35,547 nt of DNA from an uncultured Erysipelotrichaceae bacterium. Lineage in GTDB: Bacteria; Bacillota_I; Bacilli_A; Erysipelotrichales; Erysipelotrichaceae. The DNA lies in assembly GCA_944326825.1 (NCBI GenBank), contig CALVFL010000007.1, positions 1 through 35,547 of the forward strand. The letters are read 5' to 3'. Numbering within the stretch: position 1 is the first letter of the stretch; each line of letters opens with the position of its first letter. The notes under the pieces were generated by a model. That model made no database searches, was not told the origin of the DNA, and was given only the letters and a program-made list of their open reading frames with translations. Positions 1-8,391 of the stretch are shown in pieces. The position numbers and the translations under genes were made by a program.

Positions 1-15
1 ATTATATGAAAAAAA

Positions 16-123
16 GATACCCCCACCAGAATTTAGAGGGTATCCCCACAGATATATAATTTTGTTTTAAAAATGACCCCACTATATTTTAAAGGGTATC
101 CCCAACCCCACCAGAATTTAGAG
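16..123. repeat. Short direct and inverted repeats, possible insertion-sequence end
   Basis: An 18-base sequence, CCCCACCAGAATTTAGAG, occurs at 21-38 and again at 106-123. GGGTATCCCCA occurs at 38-48 and 94-104. GATACCC at 16-22 is the inverse of GGGTATC at 38-44, giving a 7-bp hairpin arm. Multiple short repeats of this kind are seen at the ends of some insertion sequences, the IS21 family among them, but no transposase is visible, so the element would have to lie to the left of the window. The repeats are seen directly; the IS assignment is a guess. Confidence 0.4.
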
Positions 124-142
124 AGCCAAAACGAGATAGGTA

Positions 143-171
143 TTGAGTTTACCTATCTTTTTTAGTATGAT
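143..171 (+). promoter_or_regulatory. Promoter for a leaderless gene at 178
   Basis: A -35 element TTGAGT (143-148) and a -10 element TATGAT (166-171) are separated by exactly 17 bases. The -10 ends six bases before the ATG at 178, so the predicted transcription start falls on the A of the start codon. No ribosome-binding site lies between. Confidence 0.6.
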
Positions 172-177
172 GAGCCT

Positions 178-702
178 ATGGATCTTAGCGATGTAAAGGT
201 TAGAATAAAAAGAAAGAATAAGATCTTTTTTAATCTTGATTCAAGCTGTCTGCAAGAAGTATTTGCTAAATGCGACAGCTTAAGCAAGCTTGAAACAGCC
301 AGTTTTATGCTCGAAGAAGTCAAGGGTATCAAAGAGATCTTGTATATCAAGTTTGGCGATGATATTTTAAAAGCTTGTGACTTGTGTGAAAGATGGTTTC
401 ATGGCGAGATCAAGATGCCTTTGGCTATAAGGGCTATCCTGAAAGTTCACGCTTTAGCTAAAGAAAGTGATGATCCCTATTATGCAGCCTTGCTGCACGC
501 TTATGGGCAGGCATTATCCTGTTTGCATTCTAAAAGACATATCAAGGGGCTTTTCATTTATGAGCTTACCGCTTTAGTCTATAAATATCCCGATTATGAA
601 GAATATGTCAAAGACAAGATAGCTTCCTATCTTGAACACTTAGGTGCCATCAAAATACCTGAGGGCAAAAAAGCTGCTTTTTTATTGAAAGAAGAAAAAT
701 GA
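178..702 (+). CDS. Imm5-like putative immunity protein
   Basis: The 174-aa all-helical-looking protein has no signal peptide or membrane segment. Its middle section (roughly residues 75-140), with an AYGQALSCLHSKRHIKG stretch, resembles the alanine/histidine-rich core of proteins annotated as putative immunity protein of the Imm5 type. In that family the core reads approximately GQAVATAHvxxHA. The family is predicted to neutralise polymorphic toxins, but many members, like this one, have no toxin gene next to them. There is no ribosome-binding site, and the promoter -10 lies immediately before the ATG, so the mRNA is probably leaderless. It precedes housekeeping genes on the same strand, and a fixed role in immunity is not supported by the context. 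The match is from memory of the family pattern, so treat it as tentative. Confidence 0.5.
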   Translation: MDLSDVKVRIKRKNKIFFNLDSSCLQEVFAKCDSLSKLETASFMLEEVKGIKEILYIKFGDDILKACDLCERWFHGEIKMPLAIRAILKVHALAKESDDPYYAALLHAYGQALSCLHSKRHIKGLFIYELTALVYKYPDYEEYVKDKIASYLEHLGAIKIPEGKKAAFLLKEEK

Positions 703-723
703 TTTATAAGAGGAAAAGATAAG

Positions 724-1170
724 ATGATCAAAATATTATTCTTATGCCATGGCAATATCTGCCGCAGCCCCATGGCTCAATTCGTATTAGCAGATAAAGT
801 GAATAAACTGGGCCGATCAGCTGATTTTGAGATCGAGTCCAAGGCTTTATCAAATGAAGAAGTGGGCAATGGCATCCACTATGGCACTAAAGCGATCTTT
901 AAGAAATATCATATCCCCTATAGAGAACATTATGCTTCAAGATTCACTAAAGATGATTATGAGTATTATGATCACATCATCTTAATGGATCATTTTAACC
1001 GTTATCTGATCGATCGTTTTATTCCTTATGATAAAGATCATAAGATCAGTATGCTTTTAAAAAGAGATATTGATGATCCCTGGTACAGCGGCAATTTTGA
1101 AAAGACTTATCGGGATATCGATGAGGGCTGTGATAAACTTTTAGACAGGATACTAGATAATGAAGTGTAA
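724..1170 (+). CDS. Low-molecular-weight protein-tyrosine-phosphatase
   Basis: This 148-aa cytosolic phosphatase removes phosphate from protein tyrosine (or arginine in some relatives). The P-loop sits at the N-terminus: Cys8-x5-Arg14-Ser15 in CHGNICRSP, where Cys8 is the nucleophile. The general acid is the Asp of the DP loop, Asp118 in DIDDPWY. Length matches the usual ~150 aa. A GAGG element lies about ten bases upstream of the ATG. The last codons overlap the start of the methyltransferase gene by 11 bases, so the two are probably translated from one mRNA. Its substrate cannot be told from the sequence. Confidence 0.93.
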   Translation: MIKILFLCHGNICRSPMAQFVLADKVNKLGRSADFEIESKALSNEEVGNGIHYGTKAIFKKYHIPYREHYASRFTKDDYEYYDHIILMDHFNRYLIDRFIPYDKDHKISMLLKRDIDDPWYSGNFEKTYRDIDEGCDKLLDRILDNEV

Positions 1171-2275
1171 GTATTATCAAAAGTGCGGAGCCTGCTTATA
1201 TGATCTTGGCGACTATGCCGCTTCGATCAAAGATAAAAAGGCTAAATTAAAAAGAATGTTTAAAGAGGACTTTGCCTTTTATGCTATGGATGATCCTTAT
1301 CATTCCCGCCATAAAGTCACCTTTTCCTTTTATAAAGACAAAGGGATCATTAAATCAGGACTGTATGCGCAAAACAGCCGCAAAGTCATCGCTATAAAAG
1401 ACTGTCCGCTGCAAAGCAAAACGGCCAATGCCCTGATCGCTTCGATAGATGAACTGGCTAACGCTTTTAAGTTAAGCGTATTTGATCCTTTAAGCAGAAA
1501 GGGTCTATTAAGACATGTTCAGATCAGGGTAGCGAGCGATGATCAAAAAGCCCTGCTGACTTTTGTGCTGGGTGAAAAGATCTTCCCGTCATCCCGCAAT
1601 TTCATCAAAGAGCTGACTAAACGCCATAAAGAGATCGTCAGCATCGTCTTTAACTATAATTTCCGCCACACCGCTGTCGTTTTGGGCGAAAGTGATAAAG
1701 TGGTCTATGGCAAAGATTCTTTGGAAGATAAAATGGGCGATCTGACTTTTACGATCTCCAGCCGTTCATTCTATCAGGTCAATCCCAAAGTCGCTTACAA
1801 GATCTATAGCGACATTGTCGAAGACGGTAATTTGTCTTTGGATGATAAAGTTCTTGATGCCTATACCGGCACAGGTACGATCGCTTCTTTCATCGCTAAA
1901 GAAGTAAAGGAGGTCATCGGCATCGACAATAATCCGGCTTCCATTAAAAATGCCAGACTTAACGCTTCTAAGAATGATATAAAGAACTCCCGTTTCATAG
2001 TCGGCGATGCTTTGCAGGCTTTAAGTGATGACTATGATGCGATCATCGTCGATCCGCCCCGCAGCGGTCTTCATGAAGCCTTTTTAAATGAACTTATCAG
2101 AAGAAGACCTAAAAAGATCATCTATGTGTCATGTGATCCTGCAACTTTTAAAAGAGATCTTTCAAAACTTAAAAGATATTATCGGATCACTAAATTGAAG
2201 TTTTATGACCAGTTTGTCTTCAGTGAACATGTTGAAGGGCTGGTGATATTGCAATGCCTCGATAAAGGTTTATAA
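1160..2275 (+). CDS. 23S rRNA (uracil-5-)-methyltransferase, RlmD/RlmCD type
   Basis: This 371-aa SAM-dependent enzyme makes 5-methyluridine in RNA, most likely 23S rRNA. Four cysteines fit the [4Fe-4S] site of the family: Cys3, Cys9 and Cys12 (C-x5-C-x2-C) and Cys82. The SAM-binding DAYTGTGTI lies at 232-240, DPPRSG at 297-302, and the catalytic cysteine is Cys324 in YVSCDPATFKRD. It begins directly at the cysteine cluster and lacks the N-terminal TRAM RNA-binding domain found in longer relatives (around 430-450 aa). It overlaps the phosphatase gene upstream. Whether it is RlmD-like, RlmCD-like or acts on tRNA cannot be decided from sequence alone. Confidence 0.9.
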   Translation: MKCKYYQKCGACLYDLGDYAASIKDKKAKLKRMFKEDFAFYAMDDPYHSRHKVTFSFYKDKGIIKSGLYAQNSRKVIAIKDCPLQSKTANALIASIDELANAFKLSVFDPLSRKGLLRHVQIRVASDDQKALLTFVLGEKIFPSSRNFIKELTKRHKEIVSIVFNYNFRHTAVVLGESDKVVYGKDSLEDKMGDLTFTISSRSFYQVNPKVAYKIYSDIVEDGNLSLDDKVLDAYTGTGTIASFIAKEVKEVIGIDNNPASIKNARLNASKNDIKNSRFIVGDALQALSDDYDAIIVDPPRSGLHEAFLNELIRRRPKKIIYVSCDPATFKRDLSKLKRYYRITKLKFYDQFVFSEHVEGLVILQCLDKGL

Positions 2276-2276
2276 T
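2249..2276 (+). promoter_or_regulatory. Internal promoter for a leaderless gene at 2284
   Basis: TTGCAA (2249-2254) and a perfect TATAAT (2271-2276) are separated by 16 bases at the very end of the methyltransferase gene. The ATG of the HAD gene follows seven bases after the -10, so transcription should begin at or one base before the ATG. No ribosome-binding site is present. Confidence 0.55.
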
Positions 2277-2283
2277 TAAGCAT

Positions 2284-3069
2284 ATGAATAAGATTAGAGC
2301 TTTAGCTTTTGATCTTGACGGCACCCTTTTGCCCTATGGTGCCAAAAAGATCCCCCAAAGAATCATCCGAGTGCTGAATTCTTTAAAAGACGAGTTCTAT
2401 CTTTTTTTAGTGACCGGCCGTCATGCTTTGGAATTAGAGAATATCGACGGTATCGACTTTGATGCCTATATCACTTCTAATGGCCAGATCCTATCGACCA
2501 AAGAGGGCTATTACAGTATCAACAGTATTGAAAAGGACGACATCAGGAATCTTTTGGATTATCTTAAAGATCATGAACTGAGCTGTGCTTTTACGGAGGC
2601 AGATGATTATTATATCAACTATCTCAATGAGAAAGCCCGCAATTATCATAGTTATGTCGTTTTTAACGTACCTAAGATCAAAGATGTGAATATTGCCATG
2701 GATCACGATGTGATCATCGTGACCGCTTTTGTGAGAGAAGATGAATTAAAGATCATCTCCGAACTGATGCCGCATACCAAATATGTATCGTGGAACAGCT
2801 ACGGTTATGATTTTTTGTCTAAAGACAGCGGCAAGGGTCACGCTTTGAAAAAGGCTTTGGATCATTACGGTCTAAAGCGTGAAGAAGTATTATGTTTTGG
2901 TGATGGCGACAATGACCTGGATATGTTTGAAGCGTGTGCCTATTCTTGTGCTATGGGCAACAGCGCTGACTTTGTCAAGGCCAAGGCTACCTATGTGACG
3001 ACGCATGTCAGAAGAAGCGGCATCATCAACGGTTTAAAATATTTTAAGATCATCGGAGGAGAAGAATGA
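2284..3069 (+). CDS. Cof-type HAD-IIB phosphatase
   Basis: This 261-aa cytosolic hydrolase of the haloacid dehalogenase superfamily, Cof/YidA-like subfamily, dephosphorylates small molecules such as sugar phosphates or flavin precursors. Motif I is FDLDGTLL with Asp10 (nucleophile) and Asp12. Motif IV is GDGDNDLDMF about 55 residues from the C-terminus, followed by the usual MGNSADFVKAKATYVT segment. The centre (about residues 80-190) is the variable C2 cap. The substrate is not predictable. There is no ribosome-binding site before the ATG and a TATAAT ends seven bases upstream. Its stop overlaps the ATG of the aminopeptidase by four bases (ATGA). Confidence 0.9.
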   Translation: MNKIRALAFDLDGTLLPYGAKKIPQRIIRVLNSLKDEFYLFLVTGRHALELENIDGIDFDAYITSNGQILSTKEGYYSINSIEKDDIRNLLDYLKDHELSCAFTEADDYYINYLNEKARNYHSYVVFNVPKIKDVNIAMDHDVIIVTAFVREDELKIISELMPHTKYVSWNSYGYDFLSKDSGKGHALKKALDHYGLKREEVLCFGDGDNDLDMFEACAYSCAMGNSADFVKAKATYVTTHVRRSGIINGLKYFKIIGGEE

Positions 3070-4313
3070 AAGATCTGTTAGCGTTTTTAGATGCTTCGCC
3101 CAGCGCCTTCAATGCGATAAAGGGCTTTGAAGCGACACTTAGCAAAAATGGGTTTGAAAAGCTCAAAGAAAGTGAAGATTATGTCTTAAAAGGCGGCAAG
3201 AGTTATTATGTTATCCGCAATTTAAGCAGTATTCTCGCTTTTAAAGTACCTTTAGATCTAAAGGAAAGCAGTTTTAAGATCACGGCTTCCCATAGCGATT
3301 GTCCGGCTTTAAAGCTGAAACCGGGCTCTTTGATCAAAGAAAACGGCTATGTTAAATTAAATGTGGAAAAATACGGCGGCAGCATCGATTATACCTGGCT
3401 TGATCGTCCTTTAAGTTTAGCCGGCAGGATCATCTATCAAAAAGAGGGCAGGATCGCTTATAAAGAATATGATCTGCAAAGACCTTTCGGGATCATTCCT
3501 TCTTTGGCTATCCACATGAATCACAGTGTCAATAATTCCTTTGCCCCTAATGCCCAGATCGATCTTTTGCCGCTTGTTGAAAGCGGTGATGACTTTGATC
3601 TTTTAAAGTTTTTATCACTTGATGTAAATGAAGATGTCATCGGCTATGACCTTTATCTATATCCGCTTATCAAAGCTGTTACCTATCTGAATGAGAAATA
3701 CTTCTCTTCCTTTCATATCGATGATTTAGAATGTGCTTATCTCTCTTTCAAGGCTTTTGTTGAGAGTAAAGATGAGGAAGCGATCAATGTCTTTGCCTGC
3801 TTTGACAATGAAGAAGTGGGTTCTTTAAGCTATCAGGGGGCAGACAGTGATTTTATGGCGAGCAATCTCAAAAGGATCGCCAAGGCTTTAAAGATTGATT
3901 ATTACAAGACTAAAAGCCGCTCGTTTTTAGTATCCTGCGATAATGCCCATGCCCTTCATCCCAATCTTCCTCAAAAATCCGATCCGATCAATCGTCCCAA
4001 GATGAACGAGGGCATCGTCATCAAATATAATGCCAATCAATCCTATACTTCTGATGCCTACAGCATCGCTGTATTCACGGATATTTTAAAAAAGGCTGAT
4101 GTTCCATATCAGTTATTCACCAACCGTTCTGATGAAAGGGGCGGCAGTACGCTTGGCAATATCTCTAACCGTCATTTGTCTTTGCCTTCAGTCGATATCG
4201 GTCTAGCGCAGCTGGCTATGCATTCATCATACGAAACGGCCGGTCTTAAAGATGCCGAATATCTCTATAATGGGCTTAAAGCCTTTTATGAAACAAAGAT
4301 CGACATTACTTGA
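3066..4313 (+). CDS. M18 family aminopeptidase
   Basis: This 415-aa cytosolic metalloaminopeptidase belongs to family M18 (aspartyl aminopeptidase/aminopeptidase 2 group) and removes N-terminal residues from peptides. The first metal-ligand motif is ASHSD (His76, Asp78). The catalytic glutamates lie in FDNEEVGS, and the C-terminal metal-ligand histidine is in QLAMHSSYETAG. Length is typical (about 420-430). A GGAGGAGAAG ribosome-binding site precedes the ATG, which overlaps the HAD gene stop. It is the last gene before a terminator, so it closes the housekeeping run. Confidence 0.93.
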   Translation: MKDLLAFLDASPSAFNAIKGFEATLSKNGFEKLKESEDYVLKGGKSYYVIRNLSSILAFKVPLDLKESSFKITASHSDCPALKLKPGSLIKENGYVKLNVEKYGGSIDYTWLDRPLSLAGRIIYQKEGRIAYKEYDLQRPFGIIPSLAIHMNHSVNNSFAPNAQIDLLPLVESGDDFDLLKFLSLDVNEDVIGYDLYLYPLIKAVTYLNEKYFSSFHIDDLECAYLSFKAFVESKDEEAINVFACFDNEEVGSLSYQGADSDFMASNLKRIAKALKIDYYKTKSRSFLVSCDNAHALHPNLPQKSDPINRPKMNEGIVIKYNANQSYTSDAYSIAVFTDILKKADVPYQLFTNRSDERGGSTLGNISNRHLSLPSVDIGLAQLAMHSSYETAGLKDAEYLYNGLKAFYETKIDIT

Positions 4314-4328
4314 TTTAGTGTCTTTTTT
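4302..4328 (+). terminator. Intrinsic terminator after the M18 aminopeptidase
   Basis: GACATTA (4302-4308) pairs with TAGTGTC (4316-4322), one G-T wobble, around a 7-base loop, and is followed by six T (4323-4328). The aminopeptidase stop codon lies in the loop. Confidence 0.65.
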
Positions 4329-4351
4329 AGGTCGTTAAGTTATGTTATAAT
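4324..4351 (+). promoter_or_regulatory. Extended -10 promoter of the V-ATPase operon
   Basis: TGTTATAAT at 4343-4351 is a perfect extended -10 (TG-n-TATAAT). The best -35 candidate is the weak TTTTTA at 4324-4329, 16 bases upstream and inside the T-run of the preceding terminator. Transcription should start near 4358, leaving a short leader with AGGAGG before the GTG at 4378. Confidence 0.65.
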
Positions 4352-4377
4352 ACCAAAGGTTAAAAGGAGGATGGAAT

Positions 4378-4692
4378 GTGGAACTTGATGATATTAAAAA
4401 ATTGATTGATTTTGATCACGAGTGCATGGATAAAGTCGTAAACATCCACAAGGAAAAAACGGCTGCCATCGACGCCATCGAAAAAGAGAAAAAAGAGATC
4501 GCCGATTCGACCTGGAAAGAAGTCAATGAGCGTTTAGCTTTGAAAAAAGCTGAACTTGACGCCAAGATCCAAAAGACGGAAAGCGAAAGTGCCAAAGAAT
4601 ATGAAGAAGTTTCCGCCAAACTTAAGAGTCGGTTTAAAGAAAACCATGATAAGTGGTTGAAAGAAATGTACGATTATTGCATCAATGGATAA
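4378..4692 (+). CDS. V/A-type ATPase peripheral-stalk subunit (G/H-like)
   Basis: This 104-aa, highly charged Lys/Glu-rich protein is predicted to be one long coiled coil (about residues 15-90). That is what the small partner of subunit E looks like in the peripheral stalk of V/A-ATPases. It has no membrane segment. The start is GTG at 4378: the ATGs at 4371 and 4376 are out of frame and stop almost at once, while AGGAGG at 4365-4370 sits seven bases before the GTG. It is the first gene of the operon, just ahead of subunit C. Identification rests on composition, length and position, since coiled-coil stalk subunits have no catalytic motif. Confidence 0.75.
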   Translation: MELDDIKKLIDFDHECMDKVVNIHKEKTAAIDAIEKEKKEIADSTWKEVNERLALKKAELDAKIQKTESESAKEYEEVSAKLKSRFKENHDKWLKEMYDYCING

Positions 4693-4704
4693 AGGAGGTC
4701 GCTG

Positions 4705-5739
4705 ATGAAGGCAACAGCTAATGCCCTTATCACCAAGACTCGTGCCATGTTTGCCAAGCGGCTTAAAGATGCCGATTATCAATCGATGATGCAAAAGAAG
4801 CAGGTATCTGAGATCGCTTCTTATTTAAAGAATGAAACTTATTATGCTTCATCGCTTGACGGCGTCAATGAAAAGTCGCTGCATCGAGGCCAGCTTGAAG
4901 CCTTGATTCGTAATGATATTATCTTCAAGTTAGGCAAGATCTTGCGCTACTCAACTTCTAAAAGAGCCGGCATCAGAAAGACGATCGTCCTGCAGGCTGA
5001 GATCAATGCCATCTTGTCGGTCGTTCGTTTATTGAACGCTGATGAAATGGATACAGTCTTAGTCAAACTGCCGGTCATCATTGAAAATGAGTTATGTTTC
5101 GATGTCAAGAAGTTAGCCAATGTGAGAACTTTAGAGGAATTATCCAAAGTACTGGAGAATACTCCTTATCATAAGATCATCGGCAACTATTTGACAAGAG
5201 ATCTTGATAACTTGGATTATGTCAATCTTGAACATGATATTTATAACTATTATCACGAATCAACTCTTGAAGTGGTAGAAGAGAGTTTTAAGGGTAAAGA
5301 CAGAGATAAGATCGAAGAACTTATCAAGACGGAGATCGAACTTGATAATGTGGCCAAGATCTATCGTTTGAAGAAATATTTCAATTATGATAATGAAAAG
5401 ATCGCTACGATGATCACACCGGTCTATTCCCGTTTCAATAAGCGGGATATCGAAGATATGATCGCCGCCAATGATCCGGAAACTATCTATAATTATCTGA
5501 AAGATTCTTCGTACCGCAACTATTTGACTGAAGACCGTTTCTTGTTTATAGAACATACGACCAGAAACATCAACTACAATATGAACCGTAAACATCTGAT
5601 GTCTTCAAGTGATGCTGATGCGGTATTATTGACCTACATCTATTTGATGGGGGTAGAAATAAACAATATCGTTGAGATCATCGAAGGAGTGCGTTATCGT
5701 GTTCCGATCGATGAGATAAGCAAGATGCTTATATATTAG
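4705..5739 (+). CDS. ntpC: V-type ATP synthase subunit C (AC39 family)
   Basis: This 344-aa soluble helical protein belongs to the V-ATPase d/AC39 family, the funnel-shaped connector between the central shaft (D-F) and the membrane rotor. The N-terminus (KATANALITKTRAMFAKRLK) and the internal repeated helical segments ending in ISKMLIY fit the family, and length is typical (330-350). An AAAGGAGG site lies just upstream of the ATG, 12 bases after the G/H-like gene. It lacks catalytic residues, as expected. Confidence 0.88.
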   Translation: MKATANALITKTRAMFAKRLKDADYQSMMQKKQVSEIASYLKNETYYASSLDGVNEKSLHRGQLEALIRNDIIFKLGKILRYSTSKRAGIRKTIVLQAEINAILSVVRLLNADEMDTVLVKLPVIIENELCFDVKKLANVRTLEELSKVLENTPYHKIIGNYLTRDLDNLDYVNLEHDIYNYYHESTLEVVEESFKGKDRDKIEELIKTEIELDNVAKIYRLKKYFNYDNEKIATMITPVYSRFNKRDIEDMIAANDPETIYNYLKDSSYRNYLTEDRFLFIEHTTRNINYNMNRKHLMSSSDADAVLLTYIYLMGVEINNIVEIIEGVRYRVPIDEISKMLIY

Positions 5740-5753
5740 TGGGGAGGAATAAC

Positions 5754-7625
5754 GTGTCGATTAGAAAGATGAGGTTTGTGAAGACTTCTTGCGATCTTGA
5801 TCATCTTGACAGTATGTTATTAAAGGCTATTGAAACTAAGTTATTATGTCCGGAAACAGCCGTTAATATCGTTAGTGATGATGAAGACGCTCAAGCACCG
5901 CTGAGTGAAGATACCACTTATGGCGAGTATGTCAATACTTTAAAGAATATCGCTCACAGTGTCGGCATTGAAGTCGGAATCAAAAAAGAGGCATCCCAAA
6001 ACTATACTAAAGAAGAGATCGAAGCTTTTATCAAAGAGATCAGCGAGAAGCTGGAATTAAGCAGCAGTCTGAATGATACTTTGATGACCAGCGATGATCA
6101 GAAAGCTTTAGATATCATTGGCGATGTCGGGTATGAAAGCATCCACAGCTGCCGTTATATCAAATTCGGGTTTGGCAGATTGCCTAAAGACAGCTATAAG
6201 AAATTGACTTATACAGAAAACCGCAAGTTTGATATGTGTGTCGTTCACCAGAACAAACAGTATTACTGGGTGATCTGGGTAGCCAGCGATACTTACTATG
6301 GCAATGTTCGAGATCTGTTTGAGTCTTTATTCTTTGAAGAGATCCATATCCCTGATCTTGATATCCGTAAAGTGGCTGATGAATGCAAGGACAAATTGCA
6401 GGATGTCTATGCTTACTGCATTCAAAATGATAACCTGCAGCGTTTGCATAAATACTGTGTTGTGGTCGATGATGAAGAAAGCAATACCCAAAGATATGAG
6501 ATCGCCGGTTATGTGCCGTTAAACGATCTGGAAACTTATAAGAATGCTTTTAAGGATCTGCCGGTAAAGGTCGAAGTGGAAGATCCTAAAGATAAAAAGG
6601 GACTTAAAGTACCGACAGCTTTAAAGAATAACCGTTTCTTCAAACCGTTTGAAATGTTTGTTGAAATGTATTCTTTGCCGTCTTACTTTGACTTTGATCC
6701 GACGATCTTTTTAGGGATCACTTACTGCATCATGTTTGGTATCATGTTTGCAGATGTGGGACAGGGTTTAGTCTTATTCTTGGTTGGTACATATTTATAT
6801 GATATTAAAAAGAAACCTAACAATCTTTTCGGTATCATCGGCAGGATCGGTATCTTCGCCATGATCTTCGGCTTCTTTTTCGGAAGCGTCTTTGGCAATG
6901 AGGAACTATTGACGCCTATCCACCAGCAATTATTCGGTACAGAAGGCAATCTGATCCACGTCATGGAGGCTGACTGGTCTACAAGACTATTGATCTATGC
7001 CGTATCGCTTGGTGTCGTCTTGATTTTGATGTGTATGCTTATCAATATGTATAAGACTTTCAAACATAAGGATCTGGGCAAGTTTTTATTCTCTACCAAC
7101 GGTATTGCCGGATTTGTCTTCTACGCCTATGTCGGTGTAAATATCTTTAATATGTTTGCGGATGCCTTCGGCATAGCTCCTTTAAGCGTCAATCTTTTAT
7201 CGATGCCGTTTATCATCATCTTTGTGGTGATCCCGTTTGTCTGCTTCTTCTTTGAAGAACCGCTGGGTGAACTGCTTAAAGGTGAATCGATCACACCTAA
7301 AGAGGGCTGGGGCGGCTTTATCCTTCAGCACGTCTTTGAGATCATTACCGTTATCTTGGAATTTGTTTCCAATACCATGTCATTCTTGCGTATCGGCGGC
7401 TTTATCTTGTCACACGCCGGCATGATGCTCGTGGTGATGACCTTATGTGATATGGTCGGCGGAGCTGGCAGCATGATCGTCTTTGTCTTCGGCAACATCT
7501 TTGTAATGTGCTTAGAGGGACTGATCGTCGGTATCCAGACTTTACGTTTAGAATATTATGAATTATTCTCACGCTATTATGACGGCGGAGGAAGAAAGTA
7601 CGAAGTACTTACATCTTTAAAATAA
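5754..7625 (+). CDS. ntpI: V-type ATP synthase subunit I (a subunit, proton/ion stator)
   Basis: This ~623-aa stator has a soluble N-terminal half (about 1-310) and a C-terminal membrane half with roughly seven or eight helices. The membrane half begins near FLGITYCIMFGIMFADVGQG and ends with the conserved TLRLEYYELFSRYYDGGGR segment. That segment has an arginine in a helix facing the rotor ring. Family knowledge: this subunit forms the two ion half-channels. The likely start is GTG at 5754, six bases after GGGGAGG (5741-5747). An upstream in-frame GTG at 5739 has the Shine-Dalgarno inside it and is not credible. It follows subunit C directly. Confidence 0.93.
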   Translation: MSIRKMRFVKTSCDLDHLDSMLLKAIETKLLCPETAVNIVSDDEDAQAPLSEDTTYGEYVNTLKNIAHSVGIEVGIKKEASQNYTKEEIEAFIKEISEKLELSSSLNDTLMTSDDQKALDIIGDVGYESIHSCRYIKFGFGRLPKDSYKKLTYTENRKFDMCVVHQNKQYYWVIWVASDTYYGNVRDLFESLFFEEIHIPDLDIRKVADECKDKLQDVYAYCIQNDNLQRLHKYCVVVDDEESNTQRYEIAGYVPLNDLETYKNAFKDLPVKVEVEDPKDKKGLKVPTALKNNRFFKPFEMFVEMYSLPSYFDFDPTIFLGITYCIMFGIMFADVGQGLVLFLVGTYLYDIKKKPNNLFGIIGRIGIFAMIFGFFFGSVFGNEELLTPIHQQLFGTEGNLIHVMEADWSTRLLIYAVSLGVVLILMCMLINMYKTFKHKDLGKFLFSTNGIAGFVFYAYVGVNIFNMFADAFGIAPLSVNLLSMPFIIIFVVIPFVCFFFEEPLGELLKGESITPKEGWGGFILQHVFEIITVILEFVSNTMSFLRIGGFILSHAGMMLVVMTLCDMVGGAGSMIVFVFGNIFVMCLEGLIVGIQTLRLEYYELFSRYYDGGGRKYEVLTSLK

Positions 7626-7646
7626 AAATCGGGGAGGAAAAATAAG

Positions 7647-8063
7647 ATGTTATTACCTATTATTGCAATCGTATTTGTAGCTGCTTCAATCATGCTCATG
7701 AAAAAAGGTGTTACTAAAGATAATGCCAGAACTCGTGTTCTTGCACAAGTTATGATGTTTGTTTGTGTCTTTACATTCTTAGTCGTTGGCGGCGGTGTCA
7801 GTGCTTTCGCTGAAGAAACGACGATCACCAATACATTTGACGGCTCTTTAGCTCAAGGTTTAGGCTTTATCGCTGCAGCAGTAGCTACCGGCTGTTCATC
7901 TCTTGGCGCCGGTATTGCCGTTGGAAGTGCTGCTCCGGCTGCTATCGGTGCGATCAGTGAAAACTCTGATAACTTCGGTAAAGCCATGATCTTCGTTGCC
8001 CTTGGTGAGGGTGTCGCCATCTATGGTCTATTGATTTCCATTTTGATCATCAACCAGTTATAG
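7647..8063 (+). CDS. ntpK: V-type ATP synthase subunit K (rotor proteolipid)
   Basis: This 138-aa hydrophobic protein has four predicted membrane helices (about 1-18, 31-54, 68-95, 108-136). The C-terminal hairpin carries the conserved GAGIAVGSAAPAAIGA and ALGEGVAIYG segments. Glu121 in the last helix is the expected ion-binding carboxylate. The N-terminal hairpin lacks an equivalent carboxylate and ends in a signal-like VSAFAEE, so each subunit offers one ion site. The Gln/Thr signature of Na+-coupled rings (as in Enterococcus NtpK) is not obvious around Glu121, which leans toward H+ coupling, but this is weak. A GGGGAGGAAAA site precedes the ATG. Confidence 0.92.
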   Translation: MLLPIIAIVFVAASIMLMKKGVTKDNARTRVLAQVMMFVCVFTFLVVGGGVSAFAEETTITNTFDGSLAQGLGFIAAAVATGCSSLGAGIAVGSAAPAAIGAISENSDNFGKAMIFVALGEGVAIYGLLISILIINQL

Positions 8064-8073
8064 GAGTTATTTG

Positions 8074-8382
8074 ATGAAGGTATTTTGTATTAGTGATAAC
8101 ATTGATACGCAAATGGGTATGCGCTTGGCCGGCATTGAAACGGTAGTCTTGCACCAAAGAGAAGAAGTGATCGCTAAACTTGCGGAATTGATCCAAGATA
8201 AAGAGATAGCGATCATCCTTTTGACGACCATCATCGTCAATCTTTGTCCGGATGTTATTTCTAATTACAAATTGGAATTAAAGTCACCGCTTCTTGTCGA
8301 GATTCCTGACCGTCATGGCAGTGCCAATATCGGTGAAACCATCGACTCGTATATCAGTGAATCTATCGGTGTTAAATTATGA
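8074..8382 (+). CDS. ntpF: V-type ATP synthase subunit F
   Basis: This 102-aa soluble protein has the Rossmann-like start of the family (MKVFCISDNIDTQMGMRLAG) and the middle IAIILLTTIIV strand. Subunit F binds subunit D in the central rotor shaft. The ATG at 8074 is preferred over an in-frame TTG at 8071, because AGGAG (8062-8066) is seven bases from the ATG and family members start with MK-hydrophobic. It lies 10 bases after subunit K. Confidence 0.9.
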   Translation: MKVFCISDNIDTQMGMRLAGIETVVLHQREEVIAKLAELIQDKEIAIILLTTIIVNLCPDVISNYKLELKSPLLVEIPDRHGSANIGETIDSYISESIGVKL

Positions 8383-8391
8383 GGTGTTTAA

